A DNA stretch of 12,582 bases from an uncultured Ruminococcus sp. (GTDB lineage: Bacteria; Bacillota; Clostridia; Oscillospirales; Ruminococcaceae), in NCBI GenBank assembly GCA_947177715.1, contig CAMWVM010000021.1, positions 1 to 12,582 of the forward strand, written 5' to 3'. Both the position numbers and the translations under genes were made by a program. Positions 5,884 through 12,582 of this stretch are shown in pieces. Numbering within the stretch: the stretch's first letter is position 1; each line of letters starts with the position of its first letter. The notes under the pieces were generated by a model that did not search any database, was not told the DNA's origin, and was given only the letters and a program-made list of their open reading frames with translations.

Positions 5884-6858
5884 TTAGTCCTCTTTTTTAT
5901 CCTCGGATAGAACACCTTTCAGTCCTGCGGCAAGTCCTGCAAGCCCCTGAATTTCACTTGGAATAATAATCTTTGTTGCTTTACCGTCAGCTGCTTTTGC
6001 GAAGGCTTCAAGGCTCTTAAGCTGGATTACATTATCATTAGGGTTAGCAGAGTTTAGTTTTACTAAACTTTCTGCCAAAGCATTCTGTACCATTTCAATA
6101 GCTTGTGCTTCACCTTGTGCTTCAAGCACTTTCTGTTCTCTTACAGCATCGGCACGGAGAATCATAGATGTCTTTTCCGCTTCAGCCTGCAAAATCTTTG
6201 ATTCCTTATCAGCTTCGGCACGAAGGATTTTTGATTCCTTTTCACCCTCAGCAACAAGAATCTGAGATTTCTTTTCTGCTTCTGCCTGAATAACCTTTTC
6301 ACGTCTTTCACGGTCGGCTTTCATCTGCTTTTCCATAGCGTCTTGAATTTCCGGAGGCGGCAGAATATTTTTCAGCTCGACACGCTGGACCTTAATTCCC
6401 CATCTATCTGTTGCTTCATCAAGAATTTTTGTGATATTTGAATTGATTAAATCACGAGATGTAAGAGTTGCTTCCAAATCCAAATCACCAACGATATTAC
6501 GCAGGGTTGTGGCTGTAAGATTTTCAATAGCTGTTAATGGGTTTTCAACGCCGTAAGTATAAAGCTTTGCATCTGTTACCTGGAAGAAGATAACGGTATC
6601 AATTTTCATTGTAACGTTATCTTTTGTAATAACAGACTGTGGTTTAAAGTCCACTACTTGTTCTTTTATTGAAACCTTTTTAGCAATCTTATCGATAAAA
6701 GGAATCATAACGTGAAGACCTGTCTGCCATGCAGTATGGAATGCACCAAGTCTTTCCACAACAAACACATAGGCTTGAGGAACAATTCTGATACTGCGAA
6801 TTATCACTATTACTAAAAAGATTATTATTGCGAGTATAACATACAATCCATATTCCAT
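5884..6858 (-). CDS. SPFH/band 7 family membrane protein (slipin, QmcA-like)
   Basis: A stomatin/prohibitin-type protein that forms membrane-associated oligomers, often in membrane microdomains. It has 324 residues. One N-terminal hydrophobic segment (about 5-25) anchors it. The SPFH domain follows (about 27-180), with VPQAYVFVVERLGAFHTAWQTGLHVMIPFID, KEQVVDFKPQSVITKDNV and the ILPPPEIQDAMEKQMKADRERR junction typical of the QmcA/slipin group. Residues about 193-247 form five consecutive 11-residue units of the pattern EAEKxSxILxA, a hendecad coiled coil. The C-terminus (about 295-315) is the hydrophobic IIIPSEIQGLAGLAAGL typical of oligomerising slipins. The ATG is preceded by AGGAGGT. It follows an NfeD-like gene by 31 bases, the conserved nfeD-slipin partnership. 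Its physiological role here is not known. Confidence 0.92.
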   Translation of the reverse strand: MEYGLYVILAIIIFLVIVIIRSIRIVPQAYVFVVERLGAFHTAWQTGLHVMIPFIDKIAKKVSIKEQVVDFKPQSVITKDNVTMKIDTVIFFQVTDAKLYTYGVENPLTAIENLTATTLRNIVGDLDLEATLTSRDLINSNITKILDEATDRWGIKVQRVELKNILPPPEIQDAMEKQMKADRERREKVIQAEAEKKSQILVAEGEKESKILRAEADKESKILQAEAEKTSMILRADAVREQKVLEAQGEAQAIEMVQNALAESLVKLNSANPNDNVIQLKSLEAFAKAADGKATKIIIPSEIQGLAGLAAGLKGVLSEDKKED

Positions 6859-6889
6859 AAAAATACCTCCTACTTATTTTATAAACTGT

Positions 6890-7324
6890 TTATTTTGAAA
6901 CTATCAGCTTTGAACCTGATATTTCTTTGACTGTTACGATTGAACCTGATGCGATTGTTGAACCATCTTCAGAACGTGCTTCCCAATTAACACCGTTAAG
7001 TTTAACTCGTCCCATAGAAAGGTTGTTATTGATATCCTCGGTTACCACAGCAGTTTTTCCGATATCAAGTTCATAATTAGTATGCACGGTTTTACCTTGG
7101 ACTTTCTTGACAAGCGGTCTTGTAAAGATAAGCAGCAAAACTGATGCTACTACAAACACCACAAGCTGTACTGTAAAACTACAGCCGCCGATTGCAAAAA
7201 ACATTGCTACCAATGCGCCAAAGCCAAGCCAGATCGACACAAGAGCAGTTGAAGTTGCAATCTCGCAGACTATGAAAAACACAAATGCAATAGCCCAACC
7301 AACTATCATTGCAGTTTGAGTCAC
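6890..7324 (-). CDS. NfeD-like short membrane protein
   Basis: This 144-residue protein has hydrophobic segments at about 5-27, 29-45 and 50-68, then a soluble beta-rich C-terminal part (about 75-144) that fits the OB-fold NfeD C-terminal domain, with the pattern IGKTAVVTEDINNN...GRVKLNGVNWEARSEDGSTIASGSIVTVKEISGSKLIV. It lacks the serine protease domain of long NfeD proteins and so belongs to the short class. Short NfeD proteins are encoded next to SPFH proteins and are thought to act with them at the membrane; that context is present here. The start is GTG at 7324 with AAGGAG eight bases upstream. The 54-base AT-rich gap to pyrB holds no clear terminator or promoter, so read-through from pyrB is likely. 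Confidence 0.9.
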   Translation of the reverse strand: MTQTAMIVGWAIAFVFFIVCEIATSTALVSIWLGFGALVAMFFAIGGCSFTVQLVVFVVASVLLLIFTRPLVKKVQGKTVHTNYELDIGKTAVVTEDINNNLSMGRVKLNGVNWEARSEDGSTIASGSIVTVKEISGSKLIVSK

Positions 7325-7378
7325 AATATCATCTCCTTAAAATATATATTTAATTTTATGCGTAAAAAATTATATGTA

Positions 7379-8467
7379 TTATTCTATCAACGTTCTTTCG
7401 TCACAATAGTCGCAAATTACGGTATCGCCGTTACCACGGAAATATCTTGGCAGATATGTTTCCTGATGTGTAATACACTTAGGATTTGAACAGCTTACTC
7501 CGTTATACACTTTTCCGTACATGAGTGGTGCGGGCTTGCCGTCATTTTTCAATATAGTCAATATAAGCGCCATTCTCACATACATACCATATTTAGCTTG
7601 TTTAAAATACAGCGCTCTTTTATCATCATCGACTTCAATCGCAATTTCATCTACTCTCGGCAAAGGATGAAGCACAATCAAGTCGCTTTTGGCTTTTTTC
7701 ATTTTCTCCTTATCAAGGATATAGCTGCCTTTCTGCTGCTGATACTCATCCTCAGAATTAAAGCGTTCTTTTTGAATTCTTGTCATATAAAGAACATCAA
7801 GCTCGTCCATAGCATCATCAAGGCTTGTAACCTCTTTATATTCATATCCGCCTGCCGAAAGCAAGTCTTTGATATAAGAAGGCAAGGCAAGCTCTTTTGT
7901 TGATATAAGCACAAATTTTGTACCCTTAAAGCAACTCATAGCTTTAATTAAGGAGTGCACTGTTCTTCCGTTTTTCAAATCTCCGCACAGTCCGATTGTA
8001 AGATTCTCAAGTGTACTCTTCTCTTCCTTCAAGGTGAGCAGATCGGTCAAGGTTTGAGTTGGGTGTAGATGTCCGCCGTCACCCGCATTAATAACAGGGC
8101 ATTCAGCAGTTAAAGCTGCTGCTCTGACTGAACCTGCGACAGGATGACGCATTACCATAATATCGGCATAGCCGGACACGATTTTAGTTGTATCTTTAAT
8201 ATTTTCGCCCTTTGCAACCGATGATGTTTGAGGATTATCAAAACCTATTAGAGTTCCGCCAAGTCGCAGCATTGCTGTCTGAAATGACATTTGTGTTCTT
8301 GTTGACGGCTCATAAAACAAAGTTCCCATTATTTTACCCTTACAGGCTTCTTTATAATTATCGGGATTTTCAATGATTTCATGGGCAAGATTTAAAATCT
8401 TATTCCACCATGAAACCGGATAATCATTAAGGTCAATCAAATTTATTCTGTCATTATACACGCACAT
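7379..8467 (-). CDS. pyrB: Aspartate carbamoyltransferase catalytic chain with a fused PyrI-type zinc domain
   Basis: This enzyme condenses carbamoyl phosphate with aspartate, the committed step of pyrimidine synthesis. Active-site motifs are intact: S55-T-R-T (carbamoyl phosphate loop), SSVAKGE with K86, MRHP with R107, H136-P-T-Q, and HPLPR at 267-271. A normal catalytic chain is about 305-310 residues; this one has 362. The extra C-terminal part carries C326-X4-C331-X20-C352-X2-C355, the zinc-site arrangement of the PyrI regulatory chain (CxxxxC...CxxC), in the context [13 protein letters not shown] and VICDYCDE. The nucleotide-binding N-terminal domain of PyrI is absent. The fused zinc domain probably supports assembly contacts without CTP/ATP control; this is inference. 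The ATG at 8467 has GAAAGG about nine bases upstream. It has its own promoter and a structured leader. Confidence 0.95.
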   Translation of the reverse strand: MCVYNDRINLIDLNDYPVSWWNKILNLAHEIIENPDNYKEACKGKIMGTLFYEPSTRTQMSFQTAMLRLGGTLIGFDNPQTSSVAKGENIKDTTKIVSGYADIMVMRHPVAGSVRAAALTAECPVINAGDGGHLHPTQTLTDLLTLKEEKSTLENLTIGLCGDLKNGRTVHSLIKAMSCFKGTKFVLISTKELALPSYIKDLLSAGGYEYKEVTSLDDAMDELDVLYMTRIQKERFNSEDEYQQQKGSYILDKEKMKKAKSDLIVLHPLPRVDEIAIEVDDDKRALYFKQAKYGMYVRMALILTILKNDGKPAPLMYGKVYNGVSCSNPKCITHQETYLPRYFRGNGDTVICDYCDERTLIE

Positions 8468-8572
8468 ATCAAACAGCCTTTCAAAGTTTCAAACGAATAT
8501 TTGATTAATAGAACTTTAGTGCTTATATAAAAATAATTTAAGAAGTCCGCTTAAAGCACATATAAACGTTCT
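8468..8572 (-). promoter_or_regulatory. pyrB 5' leader with a 5'-terminal stem-loop
   Basis: Starting at the predicted +1, AGAAC (8568-8572) can pair with GTTCT (8510-8514), followed inward by TTT/AAA and GTGCTT (8554-8559) with AAGCAC (8519-8524). A smaller TTTAAG/CTTAAA hairpin (8537-8555) lies within and is followed by TTATTTTT on the minus strand. I do not see the conserved PyrR-binding hairpin sequence. The structure may stabilise the mRNA or act as a weak attenuator. Confidence 0.45.
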
Positions 8573-8578
8573 TTTAAT

Positions 8579-8607
8579 ATTATATCACAGGATATAACAA
8601 ATTTCAA
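8579..8607 (-). promoter_or_regulatory. Sigma-A promoter of pyrB
   Basis: On the minus strand, TTGAAA (8602-8607), a 17-base spacer and a perfect TATAAT (8579-8584). It begins only 7 bases after the stop of the upstream RNase M5-like gene. Expected +1 is near 8572. Confidence 0.85.
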
Positions 8608-8614
8608 TAAGATT

Positions 8615-9214
8615 TTACACATTACCCTCTTTTATTTTTTGCACAAGCTGTACAAATTCTTCCTTTGTAAATCGAATATTCACGGCTTCAAGCAATGCTT
8701 TCGCAGTTAAATTTTCAGGAAGATTCATAGCGTTTAAAATTTGCTTTCGATAAAGACCGCTGTTTGAGTTTCCTGAAAGTTTTAATTCATAGAAATCAAG
8801 GCTTGTAATAGGATTTTCAGACGATTTAATGTAGTTTACAATTCCTGCATCAACAAAAATTTCTCTAAGCTTCTTCGCACTTATTCCCTCTACTCCCAAT
8901 TTTCCTTCCTTTGACGGCTGGACTTTACGTTTTTCCTTACCGAAAATTTCAGGCGAATAGAGATTTATAATCTTCCCTTTAGGTACAATACTTTTAATAT
9001 GTCCTCTTATTCTAAAGCCTGCGGTATCGGAATCAGTCAATATTACTATACCTGTTTTCTCTGCATAATAACGTATCAATCTTGCTGTTTCGCTATTCTT
9101 ATATATTCCAAACCCATTTGTGACTATAATAGGGGCGTCAATAACCGATGACAGCTTTATTTTATCGTACTTTCCTTCTACAACGACAGCATAGCTGATT
9201 TTAAGCTTCTCCAT
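8615..9214 (-). CDS. RNase M5-like TOPRIM protein
   Basis: This 199-residue protein is related to ribonuclease M5, the TOPRIM endonuclease that matures 5S rRNA in low-GC Gram-positives. The TOPRIM catalytic residues are present: E13 in VVVEGKYD and D61/D63 in ILTDSDTAGFRIR. KLGVEGISAKKLREIF at about 105-120 matches the GIGIEHA-type segment that follows the TOPRIM fold in M5. The C-terminal part (about 135-199) is a helical domain with ITSLDFYELKLSG. The length is close to RNase M5 (about 185-190). It is not next to ksgA, as B. subtilis rnmV is, but 11 bases after holA. It may be the true 5S maturase or one of the M5-like paralogues found in clostridia, so I give no symbol. The ATG has GAGGGGGT six bases upstream. 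Confidence 0.75.
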   Translation of the reverse strand: MEKLKISYAVVVEGKYDKIKLSSVIDAPIIVTNGFGIYKNSETARLIRYYAEKTGIVILTDSDTAGFRIRGHIKSIVPKGKIINLYSPEIFGKEKRKVQPSKEGKLGVEGISAKKLREIFVDAGIVNYIKSSENPITSLDFYELKLSGNSNSGLYRKQILNAMNLPENLTAKALLEAVNIRFTKEEFVQLVQKIKEGNV

Positions 9215-9225
9215 AGGCTACCCCC

Positions 9226-10284
9226 TCAGCATGTAAGAGCCATTGCTTTAGCGGCACACTGCTCTAAAGTCAGCATGTCAGCAGCACTGCCTGACGACTT
9301 AGTTTTCAAAGCCAAATCGGTATCAGCAAGAATTTGAATCGTTTTTCTTATACGTTCCGCAGAAATATTTGCACACTCGGAAAAAGCATTTTTAACGGCA
9401 AACTCACGATTTCTTGGATATTTGAAATCAGCTGAAACATCTCCTATCATTTTACCTGAGGCTCTTGCCAGTTTTGCACGGTATATATCAGACATTGAAA
9501 AACTGATTATACCCAGAATTTCAAAAGGCTCATAGTTTTGATCCGCAAGTTCAGACAATCTTGTAAAAACCATTTTAGCATTACCTTTTAATATATTAAC
9601 GGCAAGTGAATAGCCGTCAGACTCTACACGTCTGACGCACAATGCATCGATATCATCTCTTGTAATTGCTCTTCCCTTAGCATAAGCGGTAAGCTTATTA
9701 AGCTCCTGACTTATAAATGCTGAATCACAAAGACAAAGATTGGCAAGATACTCAGCGTCATATTTTGATATTGAACATTCTGAACGCTGGACGTTTGCTA
9801 TTATATTTTTAGATAAATCAGATGCTTTTTTATATGCAAACTCACAAGCAGTTCCATGCTTTGCACAGAAATCGCAGAATCGTTTATTTTTATCGGTTAA
9901 GGCTCGTTTAGTCTTATATAAATCTGTACCTGTGGCATAGATCAGAACCACTGTTGTTTCCGGCAGGTCTGACAATGCTTTTCTGATATCATCTCCGTCT
10001 GTTTTCGTCACAGAATCCATATTAAGGTCATTAATAACTACGCATACACGCTGTGCGAACATCGGAAGCGCTTCACATGCATTTGCAAACTCGGCAACAT
10101 CCAGCTTTTTACCGTCAAATTTATGGAGATTCATGATCTGCTCTGACTTCGGCACCAGTTTATTTATCAACTTTTTTACATAAGCCTCCAACGCTCCGAC
10201 ATCATGTCCATAGAAAAAATACAAGTTATCAAAGTCTTCATTTTTTATTCTTTTACCCAAGTCTGCACTGTTCATTAAAGCCAT
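9226..10284 (-). CDS. holA: DNA polymerase III subunit delta
   Basis: HolA is the delta subunit of the clamp loader that opens the beta sliding clamp during replication. The protein has 352 residues, normal for Bacillota. The N-terminal AAA+-like fold begins with NLYFFYGHDVGALEAYVKKL. The middle contains LPMFAQRVCVVINDL and TTVVLIYATGTDLYKTKRALTDK. The C-terminal collar domain has DSAFISQELNKLTAYAKGRAITRDDI and ADTDLALKTKSSGSAADMLTLEQCA, a strong family marker. The ATG at 10284 is chosen because AGGAGG sits seven bases upstream; an in-frame TTG at 10290 is too close to it. The start overlaps the end of comEC by 32 bases, implying one transcript. The comEC-holA order is common in Bacillota. 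Confidence 0.95.
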   Translation of the reverse strand: MALMNSADLGKRIKNEDFDNLYFFYGHDVGALEAYVKKLINKLVPKSEQIMNLHKFDGKKLDVAEFANACEALPMFAQRVCVVINDLNMDSVTKTDGDDIRKALSDLPETTVVLIYATGTDLYKTKRALTDKNKRFCDFCAKHGTACEFAYKKASDLSKNIIANVQRSECSISKYDAEYLANLCLCDSAFISQELNKLTAYAKGRAITRDDIDALCVRRVESDGYSLAVNILKGNAKMVFTRLSELADQNYEPFEILGIISFSMSDIYRAKLARASGKMIGDVSADFKYPRNREFAVKNAFSECANISAERIRKTIQILADTDLALKTKSSGSAADMLTLEQCAAKAMALTC

Positions 10285-12259
10285 AATCAAGCCTCCTTAC
10301 TATATAATCATTATTTTCAAATACTATTTCTATAGGATACTTCTCATTTTTAAGATTATATTTTTTGTCATTCAATATAAAGCAATCAGAAAACATTTCA
10401 ATCTCCGCATTATTCAGACTGGCTTCATAGCCTTCATCGATGCTGGAGATTTTTATGTTTTCAAAATAAATAATATCGCTTGTTTTATACAAATCTGTTT
10501 CGGTATCAAAGTCACTATAAAAAGCAGTTGCCTCAGGATAAATATTATTCTCATAGGTTTTGGCTGTATAATAGCACTCGTCCAAGATAATCACGCTTTC
10601 TACGTACTTAACTCCTTTTTTGGTCATAAGATTATTCACAGCAGAATTACTGCTTCCCTTTGCGCCCAAATCTGCAATAACACACTTTTCATTCTCATAT
10701 ACAACTACCTGAGATTTTGAACCGTCAGGAATAAAAATAAAATGGACATTATTTGCATCATAAATTACGCTTACATTATATGCTGATATAATTACCCCAT
10801 AGGCAATAACTGCTGAAAAAACATAATATTTTAATCTTTTAGAATGCACTGCCCAAATAATCACAGCTGCACAGATAAAAGAAATTACTATTTTCAAATA
10901 CATACTATTGACAGTGACATAGGAATAATCAAGAGATGAAATTTTATCAGCAATTAAAATCACCCAATGAATAAGCCATCCTGCGGTTTTTAGAATAGGT
11001 ACGGCAACAAAGCTTAATCCTCCTGTTACTGCGACTATTACCGACAGACTTAATGCCAAGGTACATATAGGCACCAATATCACATTTGCAAGCGGTGCAA
11101 TAATAGATATCTCATCAAAGAAAAGAACTGTTACAGGCATTGCGGTAAACATCACTGTCAATGAAGCCAATCCGCTTTTCAACAGTTTTCCTGTAGCTTT
11201 TTTATATTGTACCACATTTATCACTCTTGGTGCAACTGCTCCGATAGCCATTGCTCCGAAAAATGACAACAAAAAGGATGGACTTCGCACTATGTATGGA
11301 TTACTTAAAGGCATTATCAATGCACACCAACCGAGGGTATTCATACAATCTCCGAATCTGAACAAAACATCTGAAAGCAAAAGCATGGTCAGCATAATTG
11401 CAGCTCTTGTAACAGATGGAGAAAACCCTGCAAACAATGCAAAAGTCCAAATAATAATTTCCATCAACACAAATCTGATTTTACGGTTTTTCACAAATAA
11501 TCCGAAAAATGCTCCAAAAAATGCTGAAATAATTACCATATGAGTTCCTGAAACAGAAAAGATATGACCTATTCCTGTGCGGTAGAGCTTTGTTTTAGTA
11601 ATACTGCTTATTTCTGACTTATCTCCACAAAGCATTGCACCAAGGAATCCGCCCTCATCGCCTTTTACTATATAATTAATTTCATTAAAGAGATAGTCAC
11701 GATATTTTTTTACTGCCTTGAGAAAAGGTTTTGTATTCTTTTCAATTATGCATACTTGTCCCTTTCCTATACCTGAAAGGAAAACACCTTTAGGACGATA
11801 GTAACTTTCTGATGCAAAATTTACAGAATCATTAATTTTTTCAACTTTGCCCTTTACTTCGACTTTATCATAGTAATCATAGTCGTCATCATCTACAAAG
11901 AAAGTAATTTCTGTTTTTACACCGTCGTTTATTCTGCCTTTAACGGTAAGCCTACCCATATCTGATCCAAAGTAAGAATAATCGGTAATAACTCCGGAAA
12001 ATATAATATTTTCACCGCTGTACGAGATTATTTTATCATATTTAAAATAAGTGAACACTGACAAATAGGACACACCAACAAAAAAAGAAACTGCTATCAC
12101 GGTGACGTAAAGTCTATACTTTTTTAAAATAAAAAACAGTGCTGATGTCAACAACATACCTATTAATATAAGTGGCAAATTATATTTTCCCCATCCTAAT
12201 GAAGCAGCCAACAGCCCACCAAGAAACGCAAATCCAATGTAAGCAATTTTTCTTTTCAT
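10253..12259 (-). CDS. comEC: ComEC/Rec2 DNA uptake channel protein with a degenerate C-terminal domain
   Basis: ComEC is the inner-membrane channel that brings transforming DNA into the cytoplasm. The protein has 668 residues. Three hydrophobic segments lie in the first 70 residues, followed by the OB-like DUF4131 region (about 80-170). The polytopic competence domain (about 205-475) carries the family motif GHIFSVSGTHM at 231-241, plus FAGFSPSVTRAAIM and the SPSFLLSFFGAMAIG segment. The C-terminal part (about 500-668) keeps the shape of the metallo-beta-lactamase-like domain (IFIPDGSKSQVVV, VIADLGAKG) but has ILDECYY where the metal-binding THPHADH motif is expected. Channel function may remain while nuclease activity is probably lost. 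The ATG at 12259 has AAAGGAT about six bases upstream. The end overlaps holA. No other competence gene is in the window. Confidence 0.93.
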   Translation of the reverse strand: MKRKIAYIGFAFLGGLLAASLGWGKYNLPLILIGMLLTSALFFILKKYRLYVTVIAVSFFVGVSYLSVFTYFKYDKIISYSGENIIFSGVITDYSYFGSDMGRLTVKGRINDGVKTEITFFVDDDDYDYYDKVEVKGKVEKINDSVNFASESYYRPKGVFLSGIGKGQVCIIEKNTKPFLKAVKKYRDYLFNEINYIVKGDEGGFLGAMLCGDKSEISSITKTKLYRTGIGHIFSVSGTHMVIISAFFGAFFGLFVKNRKIRFVLMEIIIWTFALFAGFSPSVTRAAIMLTMLLLSDVLFRFGDCMNTLGWCALIMPLSNPYIVRSPSFLLSFFGAMAIGAVAPRVINVVQYKKATGKLLKSGLASLTVMFTAMPVTVLFFDEISIIAPLANVILVPICTLALSLSVIVAVTGGLSFVAVPILKTAGWLIHWVILIADKISSLDYSYVTVNSMYLKIVISFICAAVIIWAVHSKRLKYYVFSAVIAYGVIISAYNVSVIYDANNVHFIFIPDGSKSQVVVYENEKCVIADLGAKGSSNSAVNNLMTKKGVKYVESVIILDECYYTAKTYENNIYPEATAFYSDFDTETDLYKTSDIIYFENIKISSIDEGYEASLNNAEIEMFSDCFILNDKKYNLKNEKYPIEIVFENNDYIVRRLDYGFNEQCRLG

Positions 12260-12294
12260 ACTTATCCTTTGTCACTCAAATCATGTCCGAAAAG

Positions 12295-12333
12295 GCTTCC
12301 CCAAGACACACAACTGTGGTTTTAGAGAAGCCG
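12295..12333 (-). other. Hairpin upstream of comEC
   Basis: GGCTTC (12328-12333 on the minus strand) pairs with GAAGCC (12295-12300), with a possible inner CACA/TGTG stem. TTTT follows on the minus strand, and GAATTTTT follows on the plus strand. It may be a weak attenuator in the comEC leader or a second terminator for the tRNA transcript. A possible but weak promoter (TTGGCA, 17 bases, TTTAAA) lies at about 12337-12365. Confidence 0.35.
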
Positions 12334-12382
12334 AATTTTTAAAATTCTATAACACTAATCTGCCAATTAAAAATATACAGAT

Positions 12383-12416
12383 ATAAAAATATCCGTTGCT
12401 TTATTACACAACGGAT
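12383..12416 (-). terminator. Intrinsic terminator of the tRNA transcript
   Basis: ATCCGTTG (12409-12416) and CAACGGAT (12391-12398) form a perfect 8-pair stem with a 10-base loop, followed by ATTTTTAT on the minus strand. It begins about 25 bases after the tRNA-His CCA. Confidence 0.82.
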
Positions 12417-12440
12417 CAGGTGCGCAATGCGCTAAAATTC

Positions 12441-12518
12441 TGGGGTGGATAGTGGGATTCGAACCCACGGTCTTCAGTGCCACAAACTGACGCGTTAACC
12501 AACTACGCTATACCCACC
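12441..12518 (-). tRNA. tRNA-His (GUG)
   Basis: A full cloverleaf can be drawn. The extra G at -1 pairs with C73, the histidine identity feature. The acceptor arm GTGGGTA pairs with TATCCAC (one G-U). The anticodon stem TCAGT/ACTGA encloses the loop TTGTGGC with anticodon GTG (12481-12483). The T arm is GTGGG-TTCGAAT-CCCAC. CCA is encoded at 12441-12443. A terminator follows, and another tRNA lies 26 bases upstream. Confidence 0.97.
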
Positions 12519-12544
12519 ATATAGCAGATTCAAAATGAACCTGC

Positions 12545-12582
12545 TGGCACGCCTTACTGGACTCGAACCAGTGGCCTACTGC
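12545..12582 (-). tRNA. tRNA 3' half, identity not visible (cut by window edge)
   Basis: The visible part is the anticodon-stem 3' strand GCAGT, a 5-base variable loop AGGCC, the T arm ACTGG-TTCGAGT-CCAGT, the acceptor 3' strand AAGGCGT, discriminator G73 and an encoded CCA. The short variable loop makes it a class I tRNA, not Leu, Ser or Tyr. The anticodon is outside the window. G73 is compatible with Arg, Gln or Trp among others, so no identity is assigned. It is probably co-transcribed with tRNA-His. Confidence 0.88.

Noticed and set aside
7325..7378. A promoter for nfeD in the gap after pyrB
   Set aside because: A TATAAT-like hexamer exists on the minus strand, but no acceptable -35 lies at a suitable distance.
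10285..10290. TTG start at 10290 for holA
   Set aside because: It would sit almost on top of the AGGAGG sequence; the ATG at 10284 has correct spacing.
12545..12582. Assignment of the truncated tRNA as tRNA-Arg
   Set aside because: G73 and the variable loop are compatible with Arg, but the anticodon is outside the window and other identities remain possible.

Overview
The window looks like chromosomal DNA from an anaerobic, low-GC Bacillota (class Clostridia, possibly the Ruminococcaceae/Oscillospiraceae group). The evidence is [FeFe]-hydrogenase maturation genes, a Spo0A-type DNA-binding protein, a YlmC/YmxH sporulation-family protein, strong AGGAGG-type ribosome binding sites and AT-rich sigma-A promoters. 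I see no insertion sequence, prophage or CRISPR array. The family-level placement is inference.

Bases 1-2504 (minus strand) hold a hydrogenase maturation operon: a TM1266-type small protein, hydE, and hydG, which runs off the left edge. Its near-consensus promoter is followed by a leader of about 174 nt. This leader ends in an intrinsic terminator just before the first gene. Two upstream leader segments can pair with the terminator's 5' arm, so it reads as an attenuator or riboswitch. I could not match it to a known class.

Bases 2610-5833 (plus strand) start with a Spo0A-like protein whose receiver domain has lost its phosphorylation residues. A ylmC/ymxH-type PRC-barrel gene follows, and its Shine-Dalgarno sequence is buried in a terminator-like hairpin. 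Then come rpsB and tsf (ribosomal protein S2 and EF-Ts), with their own extended -10 promoter and a leader of about 130 nt. Two hairpins separate tsf from the converging minus-strand genes.

Bases 5884-8607 (minus strand) hold pyrB, then an NfeD-like membrane protein and an SPFH/slipin, probably co-transcribed. PyrB carries a C-terminal zinc motif like that of the PyrI regulatory chain, but no allosteric nucleotide-binding domain.

Bases 8615-12582 (minus strand) hold comEC, holA and an RNase M5-like TOPRIM gene, tightly packed. Upstream of comEC is a tRNA pair: a cut tRNA of unknown identity, then tRNA-His(GUG), then a terminator. The ComEC C-terminal domain has lost the histidine motif of its metallo-beta-lactamase fold.
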